From contig JAAYMC010000052.1 in assembly GCA_012521555.1 (NCBI GenBank), forward strand, positions 32,151 to 96,150: a stretch of 64,000 nucleotides of DNA. Reading direction: 5' to 3'. Positions 1 through 8,968 of this stretch are shown piece after piece; position 1 is the first letter of the stretch; every line of letters starts with the position of its first letter. The notes under the pieces were generated by a model, which was given only the letters and a program-made list of their open reading frames with translations, was not told the origin of the DNA and ran no database searches. This stretch comes from Clostridiales bacterium (GTDB lineage: Bacteria; Bacillota; Clostridia; Oscillospirales; Oscillospiraceae). A program made the position numbers and the translations under genes.

Positions 1-564
1 CACGGGCGCGGCGCGCACCAGGGCGCAAAACTCCTCAGGCGAAAGGTCAAGCGGGACGCGCCTGTCCTGCGGCGGCAGGCGGTAGACAAGCCCCGGGAGA
101 ATCTGGCGCTTTTCCGACATGAGCATGTCCACGCGGTTTATGGCGTCAATGATGTAGTACGATGCGTCCGTGAGGATGATGTTGGAATACCGCCCCATCA
201 TCTCCACGATAAGGTGCTTTTCCACGTTGTCCCCCAGCGCGTCGGAGCTTAAAAGGCGAAAGTCGTAAAGCCGCTCACAGGGCGGCTGGATAATCTCCTG
301 AATCCGCGCGCCGGTCAGGTGCTTGCGCAGTAGCATGCAGAACATCGGGGGGCTTGCGGGGTTTTCAAAGGCGGCCTCCGTGAGGTGGCAGCGGGCGTCC
401 CCCGTCCCCGCCGAAAGAAGCAGCCGGCACGCGCCCTGCCGCCCGCGGACGGCAAGCAGCACCGTGTCGCGCTCCGGCTGCTGGATTTTGTCGATTCTGG
501 CGTCCGTCAATGCCTCCCGCAGCTCGTCCGCGAGCGCGGTTAGAAACAGTGCGTCAAGCGGCAT
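1..564 (-). CDS. rqcH: RqcH/NFACT (fibronectin-binding protein A-like) N-terminal part, truncated by window edge
   Basis: Reverse translation from ATG at 564 gives MPLDALFLTALADELREALTDARIDKIQQPERDTVLLAVRG..., typical NFACT N-terminus; frame open to position 1. Confidence 0.85.
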   Translation of the reverse strand, partial: MPLDALFLTALADELREALTDARIDKIQQPERDTVLLAVRGRQGACRLLLSAGTGDARCHLTEAAFENPASPPMFCMLLRKHLTGARIQEIIQPPCERLYDFRLLSSDALGDNVEKHLIVEMMGRYSNIILTDASYYIIDAINRVDMLMSEKRQILPGLVYRLPPQDRRVPLDLSPEEFCALVRAAPV

Positions 565-669
565 ATCCCTGTCCTTTCCGTTGCGGCGCGCCCGCCTAAA
601 ATCGGCGCGCCGGTTATATGGCTTTGCCGCCCTTGCGCTTTTAGCGGGCGGCTTTATTTCTCTTGTCCG

Positions 670-1125
670 TTACAGCTTTTGCGGCGCCCGGTCCCCGCCG
701 CCTGATTGCGCGTCGATGCTCTTCACGCAGATTTCAAACAGCTCGCAAAGGCGCTCATGGCGGCCTTTGAGGTAGAGGTACCCGAACAGCGCCTCGAGTC
801 CCGTCGCGGCGTGGTACTCCTCGTGGCTTGCGCTGCGCCGCCCGGGGACGGACTTCGTGTTCCGCCCGCGCCGGAAGACGGCCTCCTCCTCTTCCGTCAG
901 GTGCGGCAGGCACGCCGCCGCCGCGCGCGCCTGCGCCGGCGCGGAGACGTAACGGATCGTGGCCGCGTGCAGCCCCTTCGCCGTGGCGCGCCCGATGGCG
1001 CACAGCCACGAGCGGGCCATCAGCTCGTAGACGGCGTCGCCGAGGTGGGCAAGGCCGAGGGAGGAGATTTTCTTGATCTCCTCGTCCGGTATGTTCAGCG
1101 CGAAATAATCCATTCTTTTCTTCAC
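670..1125 (-). CDS. mrnC: Mini-ribonuclease 3
   Basis: LGLAHLGDAVYELMARSWL... and HEEYHAATGLEALFGYLYLKGRHERL match the Mini-III RNase family. Confidence 0.9.
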   Translation of the reverse strand: MKKRMDYFALNIPDEEIKKISSLGLAHLGDAVYELMARSWLCAIGRATAKGLHAATIRYVSAPAQARAAAACLPHLTEEEEAVFRRGRNTKSVPGRRSASHEEYHAATGLEALFGYLYLKGRHERLCELFEICVKSIDAQSGGGDRAPQKL

Positions 1126-1931
1126 TCCGTTATAGCATCGCGCGCCGTGTCCTCATTGCCCGGCCCGCCGCGCTGGAAAATGACGATGTTGAGCACGTTG
1201 CCCATGATGACGATAAGGCTGCAGATATACACCCACAGCAGCAGAATGATAAACGACGCGAGCGACCCGTACACAACCGGGTAGTTGACCGATTCCGTCA
1301 CAAGGCGCGAGAAGACGATGCTCACGCCGACGAGTAAAACCGCCGCGATGACCGCGCCGGGCAGGCGGCGCACCTTTTTCCCTTCTCGCGGCGCGGTGAT
1401 GCGGTAGACGAGGTAGATGGCCGCGAGCAGCATGATAAACAGCACCGCAAAGCGCAGCCACCGCCAGATATAAAAGACGGGCGAGATGTCAAAGTGCCTG
1501 TCGAGGAAGCGTATGAGCCACTCGCCCGAGACGATGATGATGCCCGAGGCGAAAAACGACAGGAGCAGCCCCACCGAGACGACGAGGCTGTAGACGTACC
1601 AGAGCAGCCCCGTGTACCGCGGCTTGCCCTGCAGGTCCGCCATGATGCTCATAATCGTGCGGAACATGGACGACGCCGAGGTGATCGAGGCCACGGCGCC
1701 GATGACGATCATAAACGTCGAGGTGTTGCCGCTGACGTAGCTGAGGTGCTCGGAGATGAGCTCGCGCACCCCTTCGGGCGCGATGGTGCCGAGCAGGTCG
1801 AACACCCCCATGGCCGAGAGGTTCAGGCTCGTCAAAATCGCGTAGGCGCAAATGAGCAGGGGGAAGAGCGACATGGTGACAGAGTACGCCATCGCCGCGG
1901 CGCTGCGGGCCACGTTCTGGCGTAGGTACAC
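1122..1931 (-). CDS. YihY/BrkB-like inner membrane protein (start may lie upstream, about 1968-1973)
   Basis: Multi-TM protein with AMAYSVTMSLFPLLICAYAIL N-terminal motif of the YihY family; in-frame extension LKKLVENAKEVYRVYLRQN upstream of the called GTG. Confidence 0.85.
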   Translation of the reverse strand: MYLRQNVARSAAAMAYSVTMSLFPLLICAYAILTSLNLSAMGVFDLLGTIAPEGVRELISEHLSYVSGNTSTFMIVIGAVASITSASSMFRTIMSIMADLQGKPRYTGLLWYVYSLVVSVGLLLSFFASGIIIVSGEWLIRFLDRHFDISPVFYIWRWLRFAVLFIMLLAAIYLVYRITAPREGKKVRRLPGAVIAAVLLVGVSIVFSRLVTESVNYPVVYGSLASFIILLLWVYICSLIVIMGNVLNIVIFQRGGPGNEDTARDAITE

Positions 1932-1997
1932 CCGGTATACCTCTTTCGCGTTTTCGACAAGCTTTTTCAGAATACTACACCTCTCGATAAAACCAGA

Positions 1998-2029
1998 ATC
2001 GGGACGGGCGCGACAAGGCCCGTCCCGAT
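1998..2029 (-). terminator. Intrinsic terminator downstream of ftsZ
   Basis: 11-bp perfect stem ATCGGGACGGG/CCCGTCCCGAT followed on the minus strand by TCTGGTTTTATC. Confidence 0.7.
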
Positions 2030-2054
2030 CCGAACCGCCTCTGAGCGGCCGCTT

Positions 2055-3182
2055 TTATTTGGAGTTGAAGATTTTGAAGATCGTGTCGAACGGATCTTCC
2101 TCGGCAGGCGGTTCCGGCTGCGGCGCCGGTTCGGGCTTGGCCTCTTCCTTCTCCTTCTTTTCCACGGCGCCCGTGTACAGCCCGCCGCTCGGCAGGTAAA
2201 TCTTCGAGTTGGATTCCTTCAGGTACGACTCGTCAAACCGCGTGGCGATGACCGTGACGCGGATTTCGTCCTCCATCGTCTCGTCGAAGGTGGCGCCGAA
2301 GATGATGTTCGCGTCCGGGTGCGCCGCCTGCTGGACGAGGGACGCCGCCGCCTCCACGTCCTCGAGGCCGATGTCCATCGAGCCGGTGATGTTGACGAGC
2401 ACGCCGCGCGCGCCGTTGATGGACGTCTCCATGAGCGGGCTCGAAACGGCCGCCCGGGCCGCCTCTTCCGCCTTGCCCTTGCCCGCGGCGTGGCCGACAC
2501 CCATGTGCGCAAGGCCTGCGTCCTTCATGATGGTCGTCACGTCGGCGAAGTCGAGGTTGATAAAGCCGGTGTTCTTAATCAGCTCGGCGATGCTCAGCAC
2601 CGCCTGGCGGAGCACGTCGTCCGCGATGGCGAACGCGTTGGCGAAGGTGATTTTCTGATCCGTCACATGCTTGAGACGGTCGTTGGGGATAATCAGCAGC
2701 GAGTCGACTTTGCCGAGGAGGTTCTTAATGCCTTCCTCCGCCTGCTGCATGCGGCGCTTGCCCTCAAAGCTGAAGGGCTTCGTCACGACGCCGACCGTGA
2801 GGATGCCCGCCTCGCGGGCGATGTCGGCGACGATGGGGGACGCGCCCGTACCCGTTCCGCCGCCCATGCCGGCGGCAATGAAGACCATATCGGCGTTTTC
2901 CAGCGCTTTCGCGATGTTGTTGCGGCTCTCTTCCGCCGCCTTCTTGCCGATTTCGGGATTGGACCCGGCGCCCTGCCCGTGCGTGAGTTTTTCGCCTATC
3001 TGTATTTTCTGATCTGCGTTGGAGATGGCCAGAGCGGGCTTATCCGTGTTGATTGCGATAAATTCCACGCCCTGCGCGCCGCTTGTCACCATGCGGTTGA
3101 CGGCGTTGTTGCCCGCGCCACCGACACCGCAGACCTTTATGACGACTACATTATCCGGACCGCTCTCGGGTGAAAACGACAT
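2055..3182 (-). CDS. ftsZ: Cell division protein FtsZ
   Basis: [35 protein letters not shown] signatures; tail ends [15 protein letters not shown]. Confidence 0.98.
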   Translation of the reverse strand: MSFSPESGPDNVVVIKVCGVGGAGNNAVNRMVTSGAQGVEFIAINTDKPALAISNADQKIQIGEKLTHGQGAGSNPEIGKKAAEESRNNIAKALENADMVFIAAGMGGGTGTGASPIVADIAREAGILTVGVVTKPFSFEGKRRMQQAEEGIKNLLGKVDSLLIIPNDRLKHVTDQKITFANAFAIADDVLRQAVLSIAELIKNTGFINLDFADVTTIMKDAGLAHMGVGHAAGKGKAEEAARAAVSSPLMETSINGARGVLVNITGSMDIGLEDVEAAASLVQQAAHPDANIIFGATFDETMEDEIRVTVIATRFDESYLKESNSKIYLPSGGLYTGAVEKKEKEEAKPEPAPQPEPPAEEDPFDTIFKIFNSK

Positions 3183-3417
3183 GTTGTTTCCTCCTATATA
3201 TCAAGTTTGGCAAAGGCGCCCTGAAACGTTTGCAAGTCAGCCAGTTTTTCCCTGCGGACATAATTCTACAGTTTGCAATATTGTATAACTAAAATGCTTT
3301 GCGGTCAAGTAGTGGCGTTATGTAAATTTCAATTTTTTGACTGTTTCCGCCTTTTTCTTCCGCAATATATGGTGTTTTCACGCATGTTTTCCCGAATTGC
3401 CGCGCACCGGCAAAACC

Positions 3418-4188
3418 TTACGAATCGGGGATAAACCGCGCCTCAAAATCGTCCGTCATGTCGATGCGCCCCGTCTCTCCTTCCTCAATCTGGTCGATGA
3501 CGCCGACAAGGCGCACGAGGTTTTTGTCTATGTTATCTATCGTCCCGAGGACGACGGTGAAGCGGTTGTCGTAGCGCATGGTCAGCGCGGCGATGTTCGA
3601 CACGTCGATCCACTCGCACCTGCCCATCATCCCCTCCCGCTCGAGCGCGATGAGCAGGCGGCTGACGGCCTCGCGCTTTTTCTCGTCCTTCTGCGAGACG
3701 ACGAGGGCTTGTCCGGCCACGACGTTTTCGGGGGCAAGCCCTTCGACGCGGACTTTCCCGGCGATGTCGACGCGCTCGGCTTTTTCAAGGGCTCTCCCCT
3801 TCTGGTCGAGCAGCCACCACTGCCCGCCCACGTCGATGGCCGCGACGGGCCGGCTCTCCGTAACCGTCATGGTGATTTTGTCCGGGATGCGCTTTTCCAC
3901 AACAACGTCGCTGATGTACGGCAGGCGCGTCGTGATGTTTTCCGTCACTTCCTTCGTGTCGAGCAACAGGAGGTTGTCCCCCCGGGAGACGCGGGAGGCG
4001 GAGAGGATCTGTTCGGCGGTGTACCGCTCCGCACCTACGATTTCAATGTCCGTCACCCGGAAAAAGACGCTGATCCCGAAATAGACCGCAATGGCGATCA
4101 GCACGACGGCGATGGGCGTGTAGAAAGTCGCCCTCCTTCTCTTTCGCTTTCTGCCTTGCGCCATGGCCGCTCCACCTCTTTCGTGCAT
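3418..4188 (-). CDS. ftsQ: FtsQ/DivIB-type POTRA-domain cell division protein
   Basis: Single N-terminal TM, VTDIEIVGAERYTAEQILSASRVSRGDNLLLLD POTRA pattern; dcw synteny. Confidence 0.88.
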   Translation of the reverse strand: MHERGGAAMAQGRKRKRRRATFYTPIAVVLIAIAVYFGISVFFRVTDIEIVGAERYTAEQILSASRVSRGDNLLLLDTKEVTENITTRLPYISDVVVEKRIPDKITMTVTESRPVAAIDVGGQWWLLDQKGRALEKAERVDIAGKVRVEGLAPENVVAGQALVVSQKDEKKREAVSRLLIALEREGMMGRCEWIDVSNIAALTMRYDNRFTVVLGTIDNIDKNLVRLVGVIDQIEEGETGRIDMTDDFEARFIPDS

Positions 4189-4195
4189 TCTATAT

Positions 4196-5476
4196 TTATT
4201 CTCTGTCGATACGCATTATATGAGCTCCCAGCGACGAAAGCGCGCCGACGATGTCGTCGTACCCCCTGTCGATGTGCGCGACGCCGGACAGGTCCGTCAC
4301 CCCCTCCGCGCCGAGCGCGGCGACGATGAGCGCCGCCCCGCCCCGCAGGTCTGTCGCCGTCATGGGGGCACCGAAAAGCCTGTCTACGCCGCTGACGATC
4401 GCCACGCGGCCTTCGATTTTGATGTCCGCGCCCATGCGCCGCAGCTCGTGGGCGTGGCGGTAGCGGTTTTCAAAGATGTTCTCCACGAAGACCGTCGTCC
4501 CCTCCGCCTTGAGCGACGCGGCCATCAGCGGGGGCTGGGCGTCCGTGGGGAAGCCGGGGTACGGGCGGGTGATGATGGGCCGCCCGGCTTTCAGCCGCCG
4601 CGGCGCCCTGATCTCGACGGTCGTCCGCCCGACCTTGATGTCGCACCCCATTTCGGTAAGCGCGTCGGTCACGGTGGAGAAATGCGCGGGAACAACGTTT
4701 TCAAGCAGGATATGTCCCTGGGAAGAGGCGGCGGCCGCCAGGTACGTCGCGGAGACGATGCGGTCCGGTATCACCCAGTGCTCGGCGCTCTGGGCCGGCC
4801 CGTGCCCTTCGATGGTCACGACGGGCGTTCCCGCGCCGGAGACCTTCACGCCGAGCCGGCGCAGGTAGTTTTGCAGGTCCCAGATCTCCGGCTCGCGTGC
4901 GGCGTTTGTGATAATCGTCGTGCCTTCGCAGCGGGACGCGGCGAGCATGATGTTCTCCGTCGCGCCGACGCTCGGCAGGTCGAGGTTGATGCGGCACCCG
5001 CGCAGCTTCTTCGCCTTACAGATAATGTTACCGCCTTCTTCGTTGATCTCCGCTCCCATTTCCCGCAGTCCCTTGAGGTGGAGGTCGATGGGGCGCGGCC
5101 CGAGCTCGCAGCCGCCCGGCATCGACAGGACGGCCTCGCCGGTCCGGGCGAGGATCGCCCCGAGAAAGATGACGGACGAGCGCATCTCGCGCATGAGCTC
5201 GTGCGGGATTTCGCTTTTGTCAAGCGTGGAGGAATCGATAGCTACTTTTTCGCCGTCGCGCCAGACGCGACAGCCCAGATGAACGAGGATTCGGATTGCG
5301 GCGTCGACATCGCTCAGGTTCGGGCAATTATGTAAAATCGTCTCCCCCTCCGCGAGGAGCGACGCGGCCATAATCGGCAGGACGCTGTTTTTCGCGCCAT
5401 GGATAGAGACGGTCCCTTCCAGCGGGTTTCCGCCTACAATGCGTATGATACTCATAGTAAACCCCCGAAACAGCAT
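4196..5476 (-). CDS. murA: UDP-N-acetylglucosamine 1-carboxyvinyltransferase
   Basis: GGNPLEGTVSIHGAKNSVLPIMAASLLAEGETILHNCP...; start probably the internal MSIIRIVGG. MurA family. Confidence 0.95.
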   Translation of the reverse strand: MLFRGFTMSIIRIVGGNPLEGTVSIHGAKNSVLPIMAASLLAEGETILHNCPNLSDVDAAIRILVHLGCRVWRDGEKVAIDSSTLDKSEIPHELMREMRSSVIFLGAILARTGEAVLSMPGGCELGPRPIDLHLKGLREMGAEINEEGGNIICKAKKLRGCRINLDLPSVGATENIMLAASRCEGTTIITNAAREPEIWDLQNYLRRLGVKVSGAGTPVVTIEGHGPAQSAEHWVIPDRIVSATYLAAAASSQGHILLENVVPAHFSTVTDALTEMGCDIKVGRTTVEIRAPRRLKAGRPIITRPYPGFPTDAQPPLMAASLKAEGTTVFVENIFENRYRHAHELRRMGADIKIEGRVAIVSGVDRLFGAPMTATDLRGGAALIVAALGAEGVTDLSGVAHIDRGYDDIVGALSSLGAHIMRIDRE

Positions 5477-5525
5477 AATTATCTCTTTATGCCGTATACT
5501 ATGAGTCTAGGCTGTCCTTCGTTAA

Positions 5526-6647
5526 TCAGCAGGCAGAAAAGATGATTTCCGCTATTCTCCTCGCCGAATCCGAGACCCCTAAGCTCTTCATGGCCTGGCT
5601 CATCCTGATCAGGCCGGGCAGGTCGATAAGGAGGCGGCGGACCGTCTCATAGAGCTTTTCTCCCGACAAATCCTTTTCGTCCAGCACGACCGCGCCGCCG
5701 GCTTCTTCCAGACGGCGCGCGTTTTTTTCCTGGTGGTTGTTGGCCACGTTCGGCGACGGGACAATCACGGCGGGCTTGCCGAGGTAGGTCAGCTCCGCGA
5801 TCGTCGAGGCGCCGGCGCGGCACACGATTAAATCGGCCGCCGTCATCACTTCCGCCATGTTGGCGATGTACGGCCGGATGTCAATCCACTGCGGCAGGGG
5901 CGACGTCACCTGGCGCGCCAGGAGCTTATCCTTAAACGCCTTGAGCACCATGTCGCCGCCGCCGGTGGCGTGTATATGGTTAAACAGACGGCTCCGCGCG
6001 TTGATTTCGATGAAATCGAGCATCATCTCGTTCATGTGTTCGGCTCCGAGAGAGCCCCAGAAGGAGACGACGAGGGGCCGTCCGTCGATTCCGAGTTTAA
6101 GGCGCGCGTCGTGTTTCGTGATGCGGCCGAAATCGCCGCGCACGGGTGTTCCGACGTGGACGGTTTTATGCGCATAGCGCCGCAAGGCGGGGATGGAATC
6201 GAAGGCCGTGAGGATTTTGTCCACCTTTCCGGCGAGCATCTTCGTGGCAAGGCCGGGGATGGCGTTCGACTCGTGGATAAACGTGGGGATGCCCATCTCG
6301 GCGGCTTTCGCGAGCACGGGATAGCAGACGTACCCGCCCGTACCGAGGACGACGTCCGGCGAAAAGCCGCGCAAAATCTTCTCCGACTCCGCGAGGGCCT
6401 CGCGGAGCGCCTTCAGGGCGCGGATATTGCTCATGACCATCGCGGGAGTCAGGCGCCGGTCAAAACCGCGGACGGTGATATTGACAAGGCGGTACCCCTC
6501 CTGCGGGATGAGGCGGTTTTCAAGCTGCCGGCCGGAGCCGACAAAAAGGATCTTCGCGTCCGGGTCCATGCGCTTCACTTCCGCGGCGACTGCCAGCGCG
6601 GGATTGATATGGCCGGCCGTGCCGCCGCACACAAATATCACACGCAT
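5526..6647 (-). CDS. murG: MurG glycosyltransferase
   Basis: GGTAGHINPALAVA, FIHESNAIPGLATKML, CRAGASTIAELTYLGKPAVIVPSPNVANNHQEKNA. Confidence 0.97.
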   Translation of the reverse strand: MRVIFVCGGTAGHINPALAVAAEVKRMDPDAKILFVGSGRQLENRLIPQEGYRLVNITVRGFDRRLTPAMVMSNIRALKALREALAESEKILRGFSPDVVLGTGGYVCYPVLAKAAEMGIPTFIHESNAIPGLATKMLAGKVDKILTAFDSIPALRRYAHKTVHVGTPVRGDFGRITKHDARLKLGIDGRPLVVSFWGSLGAEHMNEMMLDFIEINARSRLFNHIHATGGGDMVLKAFKDKLLARQVTSPLPQWIDIRPYIANMAEVMTAADLIVCRAGASTIAELTYLGKPAVIVPSPNVANNHQEKNARRLEEAGGAVVLDEKDLSGEKLYETVRRLLIDLPGLIRMSQAMKSLGVSDSARRIAEIIFSAC

Positions 6648-6683
6648 TTTCTGACCACCACTCCCCTTCCCGATTCGATTCGC

Positions 6684-6701
6684 AGCCCGCCTGAGGCGGG
6701 C
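6684..6701 (+). terminator. Terminator-like hairpin oriented opposite to the surrounding operon
   Basis: AGCCCGCC-TGA-GGCGGGCT followed by TTTTATTT on the + strand, in the murG/spoVE gap (both genes on -). Confidence 0.5.
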
Positions 6702-6708
6702 TTTTTAT

Positions 6709-7941
6709 TTACCCGGCCTTCGTGATGGGTATATCGCGCGAGACGGACAGGATAATCCCCATCTCGGCCATCTGAATGAGAAGCGCCGTGCCGCCGTAGC
6801 TGAAAAACGGCAGCGAAATGCCCGTGCTGGGCAGGAGGTTCGTCACGACGGCGACGTTGAGGAACACCTGCAGGGCTAAAAGGCCGGTGATGCCCGTCAC
6901 GACGAGCGAGCTGAAGCGGTCCTTGGCGTGCAGGGCAAGCCAGAAGCCGCGGATAATCAAAAGTGCGAACAAAAGGAGGATCAAAACGGCGCCGACGAAG
7001 CCGAGCTCCTCGCACACGACGGAGAAGATATAGTCGTTGTGCTCCATCGGCAGGTAGAGGTACTTCTGCCGTCCGTGGCCGAGCCCGAGGCCCATGAGGC
7101 CGCCGGAGCCGATGGCGTAGAGCGACTGCATGATCTGGTAGCCGGTGTTGCTCGAGTCGGCCTCCGGGTTGCGCCACGCCGAGATGCGCGCGCCGGCGTA
7201 TCCGAGCTGGCTGACCGCGAGGTACCCCACGGCGGCGACGGCGATGGCCGCCACGGCAAACCATCTCAGGCGCGTCCCGCCGGCGAACATCATGATGGCG
7301 GCGATGCCGATAATGATGACCGACGCGGACAGGTGCGGCTCCAAAATGAGCAGCCCCACGAGCACGACGACCGTCACAGCAAAGGGGAGGACGCCGTACT
7401 TAAACGTCTTCATCTTGTCTTTAAAAGTGCAAATCATCGAGGCGAAGAACAGCACCTCGGCGAGCTTGGCGATTTCAGACGGCTGGAACGTGGTGAAGCC
7501 GAGGTCAATCCACCGCCGCGCGCCGTTTTCCTCGACGCCGATAATCGGCACGACGGCCAGCAGCAGCACGGCGAGAATCATCAGGTGCAGCGAAAAGCGG
7601 CGGAACAGCGAGACGGGAAAGCGCGAGATGACCATCATGACGAACACGCCGAGCGTGGCGAAAACGAGCTGGCGGATGAAGTATTTCATCGGGTCGCCCG
7701 TCGTGTAATACGCGCGGGCGAAGCTCGCCGACAAAACCATGATGACGCCGATGGTGAGGATGACGAGCGTGAGAACCAAAAAAGGCAGGTCGACGCCGCC
7801 GCGGCGCACCTGGACCTCCGGCAGCTCGACCGGTCCCGGCTTGCCGCCTTCGAGCACGGTGAAGTTGGCCGTCGGCGATGCGTACGTGCGTTGCGTTCTC
7901 TGCATGGTCCCGCCTCCTTTTTTGCGATATGGGTTAAGCAC
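6709..7941 (-). CDS. spoVE: SEDS-family FtsW/SpoVE glycosyltransferase
   Basis: DLPFLVLTLVILTIGVIMVLSAS..., LPFFSYGGTALLIQMAEMGIILSVSR; FtsW/RodA/SpoVE family. Confidence 0.9.
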   Translation of the reverse strand: MLNPYRKKGGGTMQRTQRTYASPTANFTVLEGGKPGPVELPEVQVRRGGVDLPFLVLTLVILTIGVIMVLSASFARAYYTTGDPMKYFIRQLVFATLGVFVMMVISRFPVSLFRRFSLHLMILAVLLLAVVPIIGVEENGARRWIDLGFTTFQPSEIAKLAEVLFFASMICTFKDKMKTFKYGVLPFAVTVVVLVGLLILEPHLSASVIIIGIAAIMMFAGGTRLRWFAVAAIAVAAVGYLAVSQLGYAGARISAWRNPEADSSNTGYQIMQSLYAIGSGGLMGLGLGHGRQKYLYLPMEHNDYIFSVVCEELGFVGAVLILLLFALLIIRGFWLALHAKDRFSSLVVTGITGLLALQVFLNVAVVTNLLPSTGISLPFFSYGGTALLIQMAEMGIILSVSRDIPITKAG

Positions 7942-7947
7942 GGCGCG

Positions 7948-8943
7948 TTACGGCACCGCGTAGCGCCCAGCCACCGAGAAGAAGGAAATCACGGCAAACA
8001 GGAGCGACACGCCGGAGAAAACGAAAAAGAGCTTGTATTCGCTCCAGCCGCACATTTCAAAATGGTGGTGCAGCGGCGCCATCTTAAAGACGCGCTTGCC
8101 TTTGGTGAGCTTGAAATACGTCACCTGGATGATGTCCGAGAGCGTCTCGGCGATGTACACCACGCCGAGGGGGACTAAAATGAGCGGAACATCGAGCGCG
8201 AAGGCCATCGCGCAGACCATCCCGCCGAGAAACAGCGAGCCCGTGTCGCCCATAAAGACGCGCGCGGGGTAGAAGTTAAACAGCAGAAAGCCGAAAAGCG
8301 CCCCGCACATCGCCGCCGCCAGGACGCCGATGTGCACCGCGCCCCACAGCGAGGCCACGGCGCAAAAGCACGCGGCGACGGGGATGGTCACGCCCGTGGC
8401 CAGCCCGTCGGCCCCGTCGGTGATGTTGACGGCGTTGACGGTGGCGACGATGATAAATGCCGCGAGGACGAGGTACGCCGGCTCCGATATCGGGACGGTA
8501 ACGTTAAAAAACGGGATATACAGGTTCGGCGTGAGATGCCCGGTAAACCTGAGCAGGAGCACGAACACGATGGCGACGACAAGCTGCAGTATGAACTTTT
8601 GCGACGCCGTCAGTCCCAGGTTCTGCTTTTTCAGAAGCTTTTGAAAATCGTCGAGGAAGCCGATGGCGGCGAAAAACAGCGCGAAGATATACACAAACAG
8701 GTGGCTGAGCTCCCCCTCCAGCATTTCGGGGTAGCCGACGGCAAGGAGCGCCGCCAGAATCCCGACGATAAACATAAGTCCGCCCATCGTCGGCGTTCCC
8801 TCTTTTTTGCGGTGCCATGAGGGCCCGATTTCCAGAATAGACTGCCCCGCCTTTTTGCGCCGCAAAAACGGGATCAGCACAAGGCCAAACAGGGCTGTCA
8901 CGCCCAGCGCCGCGACGAAGGCGGTGATATAGCGTACAATCAT
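7948..8943 (-). CDS. mraY: Phospho-N-acetylmuramoyl-pentapeptide-transferase
   Basis: GTPTMGGLMFIVG, TDGADGLATG, MGDTGSLFLGG, PLHHHFEMCGWSE. Confidence 0.98.
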   Translation of the reverse strand: MIVRYITAFVAALGVTALFGLVLIPFLRRKKAGQSILEIGPSWHRKKEGTPTMGGLMFIVGILAALLAVGYPEMLEGELSHLFVYIFALFFAAIGFLDDFQKLLKKQNLGLTASQKFILQLVVAIVFVLLLRFTGHLTPNLYIPFFNVTVPISEPAYLVLAAFIIVATVNAVNITDGADGLATGVTIPVAACFCAVASLWGAVHIGVLAAAMCGALFGFLLFNFYPARVFMGDTGSLFLGGMVCAMAFALDVPLILVPLGVVYIAETLSDIIQVTYFKLTKGKRVFKMAPLHHHFEMCGWSEYKLFFVFSGVSLLFAVISFFSVAGRYAVP

Positions 8944-8968
8944 GGTGTTTGTTCTCCCAGGCTCAGTT

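Noticed and set aside
706-1284. Long + strand ORF opposite mrnC/yihY
   Set aside because: Antisense to well-recognised genes; Arg/Ala/Gly-rich low-complexity translation typical of high-GC shadow frames. The same applies to the many other shadow ORFs (e.g. 4163-5335, 16764-18638, 33820-35130, 36132-37352, 47181-48461, 51543-53096).
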